From a virus: DNA of 59,976 nt. Where the stretch lies: IMG/VR virus record IMGVR_UViG_3300032116_000208, positions 1 to 59,976 of that record; one strand, 5' to 3'. Under the pieces are notes generated by a model. That model had not been told where the DNA came from, ran no database searches, and saw nothing but the letters and a program-made list of their open reading frames with translations. A program made the position numbers and the translations under genes. The stretch's first letter is position 1. Each line of letters begins with the position of its first letter. Below, in pieces: positions 24,378-31,921 of this stretch.

Positions 24378-24550
24378 GTGTTCTCCTTGATTGCATAGTC
24401 TTCACACTTGCGCTTCCAGCCCCATGTGTCTTTCATCCAGTACACCGGCGCATAAAAGCGCGGCTTGTGCAGCATGGCGCAGATCAGTACAGGCTTTGGC
24501 AGCGCTCTCATGGTGGCGTGCTTGCACTCGTCGCAGTGCTGGGTCTTCAT
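24374..24550 (-). CDS. Zinc-ribbon-like small protein, 58 aa
   Basis: The ATG at 24550 lies in the junction GGAGAAGAACACATGA; the longer frame upstream crosses two genes and is rejected. The product opens MKTQHCDECKHATM and has further cysteines in LICAMLH and KRKCEDY, so a four-cysteine metal site is likely. It ends AIKENT, using the same junction as its neighbours. Function is unknown. Confidence 0.55.
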   Translation of the reverse strand: MKTQHCDECKHATMRALPKPVLICAMLHKPRFYAPVYWMKDTWGWKRKCEDYAIKENT

Positions 24551-24756
24551 GTGTTCTTCTCCTTGAGTTTGACCACTCTTGGCTCGTGAGCACAAGCGTC
24601 TTCGTACTCCAGCACATCTTGCATCTTGTAACGGATTAAGCCGCCAATCTTCAAATATCGACAACCCTGCTTGAGCGATCTGTCTCGCTCCAGTGTCGCC
24701 TCGCTGATCTTCCATCGGAAGGCCAACTCCTCTTGTGTCATCAGTTGCTCGCTCAT
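24547..24756 (-). CDS. Excisionase/MerR-like HTH protein, 69 aa
   Basis: The product carries LMTQEELAFRWKISEATLER, then GCRYLKIGGLIRYKMQDVLE, the winged-helix plan of AlpA/Xis-like proteins. No integrase is encoded, so a regulatory role is more likely than excision. It ends VVKLKEKNT across the shared junction sequence. The start is behind GAGGAGAAACCACA. Confidence 0.65.
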   Translation of the reverse strand: MSEQLMTQEELAFRWKISEATLERDRSLKQGCRYLKIGGLIRYKMQDVLEYEDACAHEPRVVKLKEKNT

Positions 24757-24875
24757 TGTGGTTTCTCCTCGTCATCAAACGCCATGTCTGGGTGCGGCAC
24801 GTTGTCATGCACCACCACACCATCAACGGCCTCGATGTACCGCCCACAGATAACGCAGTAATAGCCGTCATCCAT
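24753..24875 (-). CDS. 40-aa zinc-knuckle-like peptide
   Basis: A short frame begins at ATG 24875 behind AAGGAGAAGAACA and ends in an ATGA overlap with the HTH gene. The product MDDGYYCVICGRYIEAVDG... has a C-x2-C pair followed by two spaced histidines (VVHDNVPHPD) and an acidic end. The C-x2-C and His residues could form a small metal site. The junction pattern on both sides supports it as a real gene. Confidence 0.5.
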   Translation of the reverse strand: MDDGYYCVICGRYIEAVDGVVVHDNVPHPDMAFDDEEKPQ

Positions 24876-25191
24876 TGTTCTTCTCCTTGAGTTTGGCTTC
24901 GATGGCTCTCATCATTTCCATATGGGCATACCTACCCCAAAGGGCTTGCATCTCCTCATCCGTCAACCCAACCCATTCCCGTTGTGCCGCAGGCAAGGCG
25001 GTGCAAACCGGGTCGCTCATTGTTCGAATGGCTTTAACGAGTAACGTAACATCTGCACCCCATTTTCGCCATGATTCAATCACCTTTGCACACGCCTCAC
25101 GCTCGTCAGCACGGACAAGCTCAGCAAAATGTTCGATGTCCCCATGCAGGGTCAGGCCATGCTCTTCAATTAATTGGAATGCGGTCTTCAT
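24868..25191 (-). CDS. Small phage protein with RADEREACAKV motif (copy 2)
   Basis: The 107-aa product begins MKTAFQLIEEHGL and contains HFAELVRADEREACAKV, closely matching the 76-aa protein at 24147. Its second half is different, with a segment REWVGLTDEEMQALWGR seen in other phage proteins and a helix ending AKLKEKNNG. The two genes look like an old duplication with divergent C-termini. Function is unknown. Confidence 0.6.
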   Translation of the reverse strand: MKTAFQLIEEHGLTLHGDIEHFAELVRADEREACAKVIESWRKWGADVTLLVKAIRTMSDPVCTALPAAQREWVGLTDEEMQALWGRYAHMEMMRAIEAKLKEKNNG

Positions 25192-25661
25192 GTGTTCTTC
25201 TCCACAATAGGTGTCATCTTACGTAGCCTGTACTCCTCTTGGACAAGGGCAATGGCTGCGTCCATATCTTTCAGTGTCACGACATCCATCTGGGCATCGT
25301 GTAGCTCCATCGCAGCGTTGAGTGCGTTCATCTCATGAGCCTTGAGAACAAAGCTGCCAGAGGCTGCGCCGCGCTTACCTACATCACGCAGGGCTTGCAA
25401 GCCGTCACGCACTACATCGCTGTAGTCTTTGCCGAAGCCAAGACGCGCAAACGCTTCAGTCATGTTGACCATGGAAATTAGCATGTCAATGTCAGTATGC
25501 TTGGCTTTACCTTTTGTCAGTGAGTCCATCGCACCATGGTTCTTGATCTTGAGGTCAACCATGAACGACGTGTGACTGTTGACTGGCGATAGGTTCTCCA
25601 GTACGTACCCTACTGGGTTTACCAAGACGTGCTTGGGTCTGTATTTGCTACGCTTACGCAT
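25188..25661 (-). CDS. Conserved phage protein, 157 aa
   Basis: The ATG at 25661 follows AGGAAGTGACC and gives MRKRSKYRPKHVLVNPVGYV, a basic opening common to a phage family found in Burkholderiales phages. The rest is helical (about 45-150), with DIDMLISMVNMTEAFARLG and a final MTPIVEKNT at the shared junction. Function is not known; the basic N-terminus suggests nucleic acid binding. Confidence 0.6.
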   Translation of the reverse strand: MRKRSKYRPKHVLVNPVGYVLENLSPVNSHTSFMVDLKIKNHGAMDSLTKGKAKHTDIDMLISMVNMTEAFARLGFGKDYSDVVRDGLQALRDVGKRGAASGSFVLKAHEMNALNAAMELHDAQMDVVTLKDMDAAIALVQEEYRLRKMTPIVEKNT

Positions 25662-25663
25662 GG

Positions 25664-25792
25664 TCACTTCCTATTGGCGTACCTTGTCCAGCATCTAGTG
25701 CATAGCCATTTGCCACGCACCTCTACGCCACCTAGTGGTTCTGCGTCTTTGTTGCATTGGTCACATGTCCTGAGTCTGTGCATACGGGCCAT
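25664..25792 (-). CDS. 42-aa zinc-ribbon peptide
   Basis: The ATG at 25792 is preceded by GGAGACAGCA. The product MARMHRLRTCDQCNKDAEP... has C-x2-C early and WLCTRCW near the end, a classic four-cysteine ribbon. It overlaps the upstream gene by 32 bp. Function is unknown, perhaps DNA or RNA binding. Confidence 0.55.
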   Translation of the reverse strand: MARMHRLRTCDQCNKDAEPLGGVEVRGKWLCTRCWTRYANRK

Positions 25793-26072
25793 TGCTGTCT
25801 CCGGCGTCTCTTGGAATAAGTTTGTCGAAGGCAGTCGCGGTGGTTTGGAATTCATCGAGTATCTGTGGGTTGGTTGTTGCAATCCAGTTCAGGAGTTGCA
25901 TGAGGTGCTTGTTGATAGTCTGGAGTTCAGCGTTGCGTATCGTTTGGCTGTGAACGCGCATTTGAATCTCGTTGAAGTTGCGGTTCATGTCGTCGAACGC
26001 TTTTTGCAAGAGCACATAGTCAACAATGTGCCCCGAAGTGTGTACGGGATTCTGTATTGACTGCAAGTACAT
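25761..26072 (-). CDS. Hypothetical helical protein, 103 aa
   Basis: The ATG at 26072 follows GGGAGCTGAT. The product is mainly helical (KAFDDMNRNFNEIQMRV, TINKHLMQLLNWI) with a coiled-coil tendency across about residues 20-75. No family was recognised. Confidence 0.5.
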   Translation of the reverse strand: MYLQSIQNPVHTSGHIVDYVLLQKAFDDMNRNFNEIQMRVHSQTIRNAELQTINKHLMQLLNWIATTNPQILDEFQTTATAFDKLIPRDAGDSNGPYAQTQDM

Positions 26073-26073
26073 A

Positions 26074-26586
26074 TCAGCTCCCAAAGATTTTCTTGAGCTC
26101 GTCGTACATTGCACGAGCTTGCGCTACAGACATGGTGTCCAGAAGTTCAGGGATGCTGGCCGTAAACCGAACATTGGGTGGCAGTGGAACGCTTGTTGTC
26201 TCTGGCACCTTGGCAGCTTTGGGGGCTGCAACTTTAACTGGCTTCTTGGCTTGCTTCACGTAACCGGGCTTGTATTTCTGAAGAACATTAAAGTAAATAA
26301 AACCGCTGGCGGAATGTTCTTTACGAATAAGTTTTCGCTTGAGAAACTGCGTAACCAAAGATGAGGACGAAGCATTACCTATGTTAGCTTTTTGAGCCAA
26401 CTCCATGAGTTTTTTACGATTGCAACCGGGGTTGTCTCTGATGATGTTAAAGAATCTAAAAGATATACCACCTTGCTGGTCGTCAGGCAGTGCCACAGCT
26501 GGTTGTAATGTAATCACTGTTGTATTTCCATCATCGTCAAATTTCAGGGCTTCGAGTTTCTTCAGTTCAGATTTCAAGTCAGGCAT
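26074..26586 (-). CDS. Winged-helix-like protein, 170 aa
   Basis: The ATG at 26586 follows GGAGGAAGAAT. After a coiled N-terminus the product has SFRFFNIIRDNPGCNRKKLM and SSSSLVTQFLKRKLIRKEHS followed by GFIYFNVLQKYKPGY, the helix-helix-wing pattern of wHTH proteins. A Lys/Ala/Pro linker (about 110-135) leads to a short C-terminal helical unit around PELLDTMSVAQARAMYDELK. It is likely a DNA-binding early regulator. Confidence 0.6.
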   Translation of the reverse strand: MPDLKSELKKLEALKFDDDGNTTVITLQPAVALPDDQQGGISFRFFNIIRDNPGCNRKKLMELAQKANIGNASSSSLVTQFLKRKLIRKEHSASGFIYFNVLQKYKPGYVKQAKKPVKVAAPKAAKVPETTSVPLPPNVRFTASIPELLDTMSVAQARAMYDELKKIFGS

Positions 26587-27226
26587 ATTCTTCCTCCAGT
26601 TCGTCAATGATTTCGTTGAGCATGTCGTTGGTGTCCAATGACTCCAACACGGATTCGTCAGATGTAAGGTGGTCGTACTCGGCTTCGAGTCGGTTGTACA
26701 GCGAACGCATGTGGCGCTTGAACTCTTCCTCGAACTCATCCTTCAGAGTGTCGTAGTCGTAGCCCTGCAAGTTTGCTAGGAACACTGCGTCCTGAATCTC
26801 TGTGTTGTAAGGACTGTAGGCATGGACGAACTCGTCCAACTCGGAATAGCAGTAGTCACTAGGGCACGCCATGTCAGAGTAGAACGACGTACAGTTCTCG
26901 TGGTAGTAGTGACCTCTATGCTCGACACGAAAAACCCAAGCTTGCTCAGCCAGCGTTATGAGTGCTGGGTCTGCGCGGTAGATTGACGGCAAGAAGTTTC
27001 CCCATGAAAACACACGACCCTCGAAGCATGCACCGTCACCCTGCGAACTAAAGCCGCTGAAGTACATGCGCTCTACCTCAATGCCAATGTCGTCCATGTC
27101 GCGCTTGAAGTCGTCGTACACAGCATCCCACCATTCGATGTGGTCTACGTTCCAGTGGCGACGCTTGTCCAGTATCTCGTCGCGTACTCTAGCGGGTAGC
27201 GCATTGAATCTTTCGAGAGGTGTCAT
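26579..27226 (-). CDS. Conserved acidic protein, 215 aa
   Basis: The protein contains WWDAVYDDFKRDMDDIGIEV and FSGFSSQGDGACFEGRV, motifs of a family widespread in phages and sometimes labelled antitoxin-like. The C-terminal 70 residues are very acidic (EFEEEFKRHM, NEIIDELEEEYA). Function is unproven; the acidity would fit a DNA-mimic or inhibitor, which is speculation. It overlaps the wHTH gene by 8 bp. Confidence 0.6.
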   Translation of the reverse strand: MTPLERFNALPARVRDEILDKRRHWNVDHIEWWDAVYDDFKRDMDDIGIEVERMYFSGFSSQGDGACFEGRVFSWGNFLPSIYRADPALITLAEQAWVFRVEHRGHYYHENCTSFYSDMACPSDYCYSELDEFVHAYSPYNTEIQDAVFLANLQGYDYDTLKDEFEEEFKRHMRSLYNRLEAEYDHLTSDESVLESLDTNDMLNEIIDELEEEYA

Positions 27227-27318
27227 AGTGGTGCGTCCTCATGGTTGTCTGGGTTGAACTTGGGCACTCTCGTGCCACTGTCTTTTGGATTTGGAAAAGC
27301 AGGGAACGGCCATGTCAT
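27223..27318 (-). CDS. 31-aa proline-rich peptide
   Basis: A short frame starts at ATG 27318, behind GGAGAGTCAA, and ends in CTATGA overlapping the next start. The product MTWPFPAFPNPKDSGTRVPK... is proline-rich with no predicted helix. Overlap on both sides and a good ribosome-binding site support it; no family is known. Confidence 0.45.
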   Translation of the reverse strand: MTWPFPAFPNPKDSGTRVPKFNPDNHEDAPL

Positions 27319-27506
27319 TTGACTCTCCAATACTTACGTGTGTCTTGCACGATCTCAGGTTCCTTGGGCGGGATGGGATCAATCTTGTTGCCGAATGGTG
27401 GTGTCCACCCGAAGCGCCGCCACGTAGCCTGCACGTCAGCGCCTGACGTCCACTTGTAGTCTGGGTGGCCGACAGGGATGGTTGGTAATGTCTTCTTTGC
27501 TGTCAT
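27315..27506 (-). CDS. Hypothetical protein, 63 aa
   Basis: The product has HPDYKWTSGADVQATWRRFG and WTPPFGNKIDPIPPKEPE, a proline- and tryptophan-rich composition common among short phage early proteins. It starts at a junction related to the EKNT type (ENT stop/ATG). Function is unknown. Confidence 0.5.
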   Translation of the reverse strand: MTAKKTLPTIPVGHPDYKWTSGADVQATWRRFGWTPPFGNKIDPIPPKEPEIVQDTRKYWRVK

Positions 27507-27751
27507 GTATTTTCTCCTTCTAGTTTTTTAATCGCGTTGTACTGTGCAACACAGCCGGGGTAGTACTCCTCAGCGAACCGAACAAAGTCTTCTAGTTGCA
27601 GCTTTTGAGTTCTTAGCTGGTCAGCTACTTCGTTGGTCATGCGAACAGTTCTCTTGAGATTGTCAATGTGCTCATTCAACATATCAATGTGCTTGGAGTA
27701 ACTGTCAGCCTTGGCCTTGGCAGCTCTGGCTTCTAGTTGATGCCCATTCAT
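27503..27751 (-). CDS. Coiled-coil protein, 82 aa
   Basis: Nearly the whole product is heptad-like helix (SKHIDMLNEHIDNLKRTVRM, ADQLRTQKLQLEDFVRFAEE), then an AEEYYPGCV turn and an IKKLEGENT end. It probably oligomerises. Family unknown. Confidence 0.55.
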   Translation of the reverse strand: MNGHQLEARAAKAKADSYSKHIDMLNEHIDNLKRTVRMTNEVADQLRTQKLQLEDFVRFAEEYYPGCVAQYNAIKKLEGENT

Positions 27752-28419
27752 GATGCCTCGGCTAGCTTAGCCGCAATGGCTGCGGCTGTAAGTCCCTCTG
27801 TGTCGTACGACTCAACGATTGCTTTGCGCTGCGTTGCACGCTCGACCTTGCGATTGAGGCGCTCCATGTCTTCTGAGTGGATATACATGGTCACGTTGGG
27901 GAACAGCTTGACTGCCTCGTTGAGTGACTTGCACTTCTTGAGAAACTCGGTGATGTCTGTCTCTACCTTGTTCCACTTGGCATCAATGTCCATGGCGATA
28001 ACAGCTTCGTCCCATCGTTGCAGTAACTCTGTACGGCCTACTGTATCTTCTGGCAGTGAGCGAATGTAGTCGAGCGGCAACTCGGAGTCTGACTTGTTGT
28101 AGTAGCCTTCTCTCGGACGAGAGTACGCATACTTCATGCCGTTGAACCTAGCAGTGGTAGCTAGGGTACGACCATCATCTAACTTGCCGTTGATGGTAAT
28201 GTTGCCATCTTCGATGCGGCTAAGCCATTCCTTGGGGATTTGATTGACGAGGTGTACGTGCTGCACACCCCAGCATCCGATGTTGAATAAGTGGCTGGCG
28301 TCAACAAGAATGTTCTTGTCGAAGTTGGGTAAGTCAGCACTGCGCTCAGACCTACGCATTGCGCTGATTCTTGACGAGACACGGTTGATAAGTTCTTTGG
28401 TGATGTAAACGGTAGCCAT
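27748..28419 (-). CDS. Possible Nmad5-like protein, 223 aa
   Basis: The product starts behind CAAGGATAAACC. N-terminal helix-rich part, a middle with PKEWLSRIEDG and FNGMKYAYSRPREG, then a helical segment FLKKCKSLNEAVKLFPNVT leading to a coiled tail. The last element resembles the 'Tvk-x-LL-x-x-WPE' turn of Nmad5-type phage proteins (nucleotide-modification-associated domain 5), recalled from memory. A DNA-modification link is therefore only a weak suggestion. A leader repeat precedes it and a terminator ends the operon upstream, so it begins its own unit. Confidence 0.4.
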   Translation of the reverse strand: MATVYITKELINRVSSRISAMRRSERSADLPNFDKNILVDASHLFNIGCWGVQHVHLVNQIPKEWLSRIEDGNITINGKLDDGRTLATTARFNGMKYAYSRPREGYYNKSDSELPLDYIRSLPEDTVGRTELLQRWDEAVIAMDIDAKWNKVETDITEFLKKCKSLNEAVKLFPNVTMYIHSEDMERLNRKVERATQRKAIVESYDTEGLTAAAIAAKLAEAS

Positions 28420-28426
28420 GGTTTAT

Positions 28427-28440
28427 CCTTGTGTGTTGAA
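28427..28440 (-). promoter_or_regulatory. Leader repeat upstream of 28419
   Basis: TTCAACACACAAGG precedes the start codon by about 8 bases and includes the ribosome-binding site. The same TCAACACACAAGG string is found before the AAA gene (32923-32935) and in shorter form (CAACACAAGG) before the 164-aa gene (35226-35236). It is a shared translation or transcription leader. Confidence 0.5.
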
Positions 28441-28476
28441 GTTGTTACCAATGCTTCTGCGAGCATTTGGTGAAAG

Positions 28477-28494
28477 ACCCCGCCGAAGCGGGGT
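28477..28494 (-). terminator. Terminator after the VWA operon
   Basis: ACCCCGC (28477-28483) pairs with GCGGGGT (28488-28494) around CGAA; on the minus strand the loop reads TTCG and CTTTC follows. It ends transcription from the AAA-VWA operon before the Nmad5-like gene. The 80-bp gap 28420-28499 otherwise holds the leader repeat only. Confidence 0.75.
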
Positions 28495-28499
28495 GTGGG

Positions 28500-28649
28500 T
28501 CACTCGCCTAGGTGTTCAGCGATTGATTCTCTGAGAGCATCACGGGTAGCTTGCGGTACATCTGCAGCTAGCGCGTCGTAGCATGCACGAAGCACGTCGT
28601 CGTATTGCTTAGCCAGTTTGTCGATTGTGTCGTCGATGGTAGTTGCCAT
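28500..28649 (-). CDS. 49-aa helical peptide
   Basis: The ATG at 28649 sits behind TTGGAGCAATGAC. The product MATTIDDTIDKLAKQYDDVL... is an amphipathic acidic helix pair ending IAEHLGE. It is the last gene of the AAA-DUF3150-VWA operon. Function is unknown; it could be a small subunit. Confidence 0.5.
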   Translation of the reverse strand: MATTIDDTIDKLAKQYDDVLRACYDALAADVPQATRDALRESIAEHLGE

Positions 28650-28650
28650 G

Positions 28651-29757
28651 TCATTGCTCCAAGGTAAAGTGGATATTGTCGCCGTAAGGAGCCACGATGT
28701 CACTAGAGATACACCAGACGACTGGGTACTCGGGCTCGTTGGCTGTGTTGAAGTCTGTGTAACCGTCGGTGAGGCACACGAACACCTCGGGCTTGATACC
28801 CTCCTTGGCGATGTAGTTGAAGCCCTCCTCCATGTCAGTGCCACCGCCACAGTAGAACGTCAGCGCCACCTCCTCGCCCTGCTCGAACACCTCGTGCTTG
28901 GCTACGCTAGTGTCAACATACAAGACATGGACGCGGGTGGGGTTGCACATAGACACGATGCGCTGTAAGTGGCCGTTGTAGTGGTCAAGCTCGACCTTGG
29001 AGATAGAGCCAGACACATCGACTTGGATGACAACCTCGCCCATCTCAGGGGACTTGCCTGTGGATGGAAGATAGCAGTCAACGAAGCGGCGGTTAGGACG
29101 CGACCATGTGTAGTCACCACGGGTGAATGTGGTCATGTAGCGCTCAAGAATGTCGTGCCATGGTGTCTGTGTGTCGATGAGGTCAGCGACGATCTTGGCC
29201 AGCGCACCGGGCATCTTGCCCTGAGCCTTGGCTGCTTGGGCAGCTTGGGCAATCTCTACGCGAGTCTCGGCGTCGATGCGGTCAGCCTCCTCTGGAGTGA
29301 GTGGTGTGCCACGCTCAATCAAGTCATCACCAGTACCACCGGGGCCATGGCCGTCAGGCTGGTCAGGCAGCTTGTTGTAGATGACGTCTACTGTCTCGTC
29401 CTTGGAGCCGGGCATATTGACACAGCCCTCGATCTGCTGACCGATGCCAGCATCCTTGAGCATGTCGTTAATCCATGCGTCACCAGCGATGTTCCACTTC
29501 TTGGCGTTACGCGCACCACGTCGCAGTGCATGCTGACCGATGACATGGCCGACCTCATGGCACAGCAAGAACACAAGCTCGTCAACAGACAGCTTGTCAA
29601 CGAAGTCCTTGTTGTAGTAAATCTGACCGCGCTGGTCAACAGCTGCAGTCTTGATGGTGTTGTCCTCGATGAGCTTGCGCTTCATGAGGATGGATGCAAA
29701 GAACGGATGCTGTGTGACAACAGCAACTTTGGCTCTGTCAAGTGTGGTAACTGCCAT
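28651..29757 (-). CDS. DUF2201-like VWA / putative metallopeptidase protein
   Basis: The 368-aa product joins two parts. The N-terminal part has a zinc-binding HEVGH (H67, E68, H71) within LVFLLCHEVGHVIGQHALRR, typical of DUF2201-like metallopeptidase modules. The C-terminal part is a von Willebrand A domain with MIDAS D247-x-S249-x-S251 (VIQVDVSGS), CGGGTDMEEG and CLTDGYTDF. Such proteins pair with MoxR/CobS-type AAA ATPases as in cobalt chelatase-like systems. Here the AAA gene lies upstream in the same operon. The protein target is unknown. Confidence 0.8.
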   Translation of the reverse strand: MAVTTLDRAKVAVVTQHPFFASILMKRKLIEDNTIKTAAVDQRGQIYYNKDFVDKLSVDELVFLLCHEVGHVIGQHALRRGARNAKKWNIAGDAWINDMLKDAGIGQQIEGCVNMPGSKDETVDVIYNKLPDQPDGHGPGGTGDDLIERGTPLTPEEADRIDAETRVEIAQAAQAAKAQGKMPGALAKIVADLIDTQTPWHDILERYMTTFTRGDYTWSRPNRRFVDCYLPSTGKSPEMGEVVIQVDVSGSISKVELDHYNGHLQRIVSMCNPTRVHVLYVDTSVAKHEVFEQGEEVALTFYCGGGTDMEEGFNYIAKEGIKPEVFVCLTDGYTDFNTANEPEYPVVWCISSDIVAPYGDNIHFTLEQ

Positions 29758-29766
29758 GATTACTCC

Positions 29767-30306
29767 TTAGAAAGTGATGAGGTGGATAGGCTCAGTGCCT
29801 CTGAGTAGGTCTGCTACTTGTTTCGATTTGTCTTTCATCTCCTGTGTAGTGTGCTCGGTCAAGATTTCTACAACCTTACGAATTGATTCTTTGTCGTGCA
29901 CGGTGATGTAGAAGTTCTGGTCGCATGCGTCTATGCGCTCCATAGCTTCGTCGTACTTGTCCTTGTAGTACCCTTTTCGATACTCCGGGCGCTCCAACAA
30001 GAATGCAGCCCAGTCAGCGTGAACAGCTTCTCGGATGCGCGGTGCTGCCTCGGTGCATAGACCTAGGACTTGCATGCCGTTCCAGTGGTGGTTGCTGCAC
30101 TGTATGCCGTGCTTCTCAGCTATGGCCAAGGCCAGCCTGCGTGACTCTGACGACCAGCCACCTTCGACGACGCGGGTCTCCAGCATGCGGATGATGCGGT
30201 TACGCATCCTTACACCTAGTCGTTGTGGGTGCAAGGTCACAGATACCTCAGTGCCGGGCATACCAGTCATACGCCCACGTTCGTTATTTCCTATCGGCTT
30301 TCTCAT
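29767..30306 (-). CDS. Hypothetical protein, 179 aa
   Basis: The product has an Arg-rich N-terminus with RMRNRIIRMLETRVVEGGWS, then ESRRLALAIAEKHGIQCSNH and a C-terminal part with DQNFYITVHDKESIRKVVE, which looks like a strand-helix unit. No family was recognised. It lies inside the AAA-VWA operon between a membrane peptide and the VWA gene, so it may serve that system. Confidence 0.5.
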   Translation of the reverse strand: MRKPIGNNERGRMTGMPGTEVSVTLHPQRLGVRMRNRIIRMLETRVVEGGWSSESRRLALAIAEKHGIQCSNHHWNGMQVLGLCTEAAPRIREAVHADWAAFLLERPEYRKGYYKDKYDEAMERIDACDQNFYITVHDKESIRKVVEILTEHTTQEMKDKSKQVADLLRGTEPIHLITF

Positions 30307-30500
30307 TTGCTCTCCTCGAAGTAATATCCATCGTCTTTTTGCACAATCTTCCCCTTGTTTTCGTACACGCCCATCAGCCAGTTGGCATACTTGTTCGCTC
30401 GTGCCTCCTCCCGCATTGCGTTTAAGTTAGCTGCTGTGTTGCGCCATAGCAGTGCGAACACTGCGATCATCAGCACGTACTCAAGGTCAGTGAAGTTCAT
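30303..30500 (-). CDS. Single-pass membrane protein, 65 aa
   Basis: The product begins MNFTDLEYVLMIAVFALLWR, giving one transmembrane helix (about residues 5-20) followed by a charged helix REEARANKYANW and a GYYFEESK end. It overlaps both neighbours by 4 bp within the AAA-VWA operon and could anchor that system at the membrane; this is inference. Confidence 0.5.
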   Translation of the reverse strand: MNFTDLEYVLMIAVFALLWRNTAANLNAMREEARANKYANWLMGVYENKGKIVQKDDGYYFEESK

Positions 30501-31369
30501 GCGAACGCTCCCATCCTTGCAGCGACTTCTTCCAGCTTGCGCTTGGCATCACTGCGCTTGTTAGGTGAACCCTTAATCATCTCAACGTCTGCCAAGTAAC
30601 CCTGCGCTGATTCCTCCAGTGCAGTAATCTCGTCAAGCAATTCTTGCGTTGGGTTGATTGCCAGCTTGCGTGCCAGCTTGCATCCCTCGATGACGTTGTC
30701 GATGAGGCTGTTATGGAAGCGCTCACCCTTGGCACCTTGGTACTCGGCCAACTTAGTCACAAGCGATGCGATGGGCTTGAGCATGCGCTGTATGGTGTCG
30801 GCGTTGACTGCGGCTGCTGCCTCGTCTTCTGCACGTTTGAACGCTGCCAAGTCATCGTCTGACAGGTCGAACAGGAAGTGGGACGCATCTGCCATGGGCT
30901 GGAACCTGAGCTCGGCTGACATGGACAGCTTGAACTGCTCGGCACTGGGGTACTCGGATGCGTTGGCACGCCCTGCTGCATGGCCGGAGTTGCGGTACAT
31001 AACGTCGTCATTCACTAGCTGGTCATACATTGGCATGTAAGTGTTGAGCAGTTGGTCAACCTGAGCGATGCGGTGCTTCATCTCCTGCGTGTACTCCATG
31101 TACATATCGTTCGGCAAGATACGTGGGCCAGCATCAACGTAGGGCAGCGTGTGCTTCTTGTGGTAGGCGTAGACCTCGCCATACTTGGACATGATCTGGT
31201 TGATCGCTGAGTCCTTGTTCTTGAACAGCTTAGTCAGCACAGTGAGGCTGGTATCGTTCTCCTGCTGTTGTAAGGTTGCCGTAAGTCCATGGTCGCGCTT
31301 GGTGAGTGCTGCGCGACGAATAGTCAGCTTGACTAGGACTGCCTTGTCAGATAGTTTGGTGTGTGTCAT
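30497..31369 (-). CDS. DUF3150-like protein
   Basis: The 290-aa product starts at MTHTKLSDKAVLV behind GGAGCAATGAC. It contains HTLPYVDAGPRILPNDMYM, ADASHFLFDLSDDDLAAFKR and FHNSLIDNVIEGCKL, elements of a family (DUF3150-like, from memory) that accompanies MoxR-type ATPases and VWA proteins. The rest is long helices. Its place between the AAA and VWA genes strengthens the call. Function is unknown, probably an adaptor between ATPase and substrate. Confidence 0.6.
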   Translation of the reverse strand: MTHTKLSDKAVLVKLTIRRAALTKRDHGLTATLQQQENDTSLTVLTKLFKNKDSAINQIMSKYGEVYAYHKKHTLPYVDAGPRILPNDMYMEYTQEMKHRIAQVDQLLNTYMPMYDQLVNDDVMYRNSGHAAGRANASEYPSAEQFKLSMSAELRFQPMADASHFLFDLSDDDLAAFKRAEDEAAAAVNADTIQRMLKPIASLVTKLAEYQGAKGERFHNSLIDNVIEGCKLARKLAINPTQELLDEITALEESAQGYLADVEMIKGSPNKRSDAKRKLEEVAARMGAFA

Positions 31370-31370
31370 G

Positions 31371-31658
31371 TCATTGCTCCAGTGTGATGATTGCCACGGC
31401 ATATGCCTTGGCTGCTTTCAGGGAGCGGAACGTCCGGCTCCCGTCGTGGTTGACGAATTGACAATCCCACTTGCGTTTGTCAACCTTGGTTACCCATGCC
31501 ACGGTTACTTTCCATTGGCCACGCAGTGGTACGTCAAACTTGTGGGACAGCGGGTCTTTATCCCAGACCTTCTTGAGGTGGTGCTGTACTTGCCATACCA
31601 AGTTGTCATAGGCGTCGTACTTGCTGGGTTGCAGCTCGGTTTCCCATTCGTAGCTCAT
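31371..31658 (-). CDS. Small protein of the AK-A-(Y/W) family, 95 aa
   Basis: The ATG at 31658 overlaps the upstream stop as ATGA. The product has strands LRGQWKVTVAWV and KWDCQFVNHDG, then TFRSLKAAKAYAVAIITLEQ. The last unit resembles the ends of two other proteins here (31655-31921, FAHVHEAKAWVDTVV; 33026-33298, TFDTIEQAKAYVEEQ), so they form a divergent paralogous set. No function is known. Confidence 0.5.
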   Translation of the reverse strand: MSYEWETELQPSKYDAYDNLVWQVQHHLKKVWDKDPLSHKFDVPLRGQWKVTVAWVTKVDKRKWDCQFVNHDGSRTFRSLKAAKAYAVAIITLEQ

Positions 31659-31921
31659 GTCTCTAACCTCACAACAGTATCCACCCAAGCCTTGGCTTCA
31701 TGGACATGGGCGAACTCCGGTATGTCTTCTGGGTTGTCAATCCAGTAGCGGCGGTCTGTTACCTTCCAGCGCAGGGGGCCCCCGCCCCGACCGCGCCCTA
31801 GGTACTTGACTTCAAACAGCCTGCGTACTACGCCAGCGGCGTCTAAGCCTTTGTAGTCCCCGCTCAACGCCCATGTCTCGCCGTCGTCGCGGGTGTGCCA
31901 CTTAAGGTCTGTTACGGTCAC
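31655..31921 (-). CDS. Small protein of the AK-A-(Y/W) family, 88 aa
   Basis: The GTG start at 31921 overlaps the AAA gene stop (GTGA) and has AGAGGTG ahead of it. The product MTVTDLKWHTRDDGETWALS... continues with VKYLGRGRGGG and RYWIDNPEDIPEFAHVHEAK. It shares the terminal strand-helix unit with its neighbours. Function is unknown. Confidence 0.5.
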   Translation of the reverse strand: MTVTDLKWHTRDDGETWALSGDYKGLDAAGVVRRLFEVKYLGRGRGGGPLRWKVTDRRYWIDNPEDIPEFAHVHEAKAWVDTVVRLET

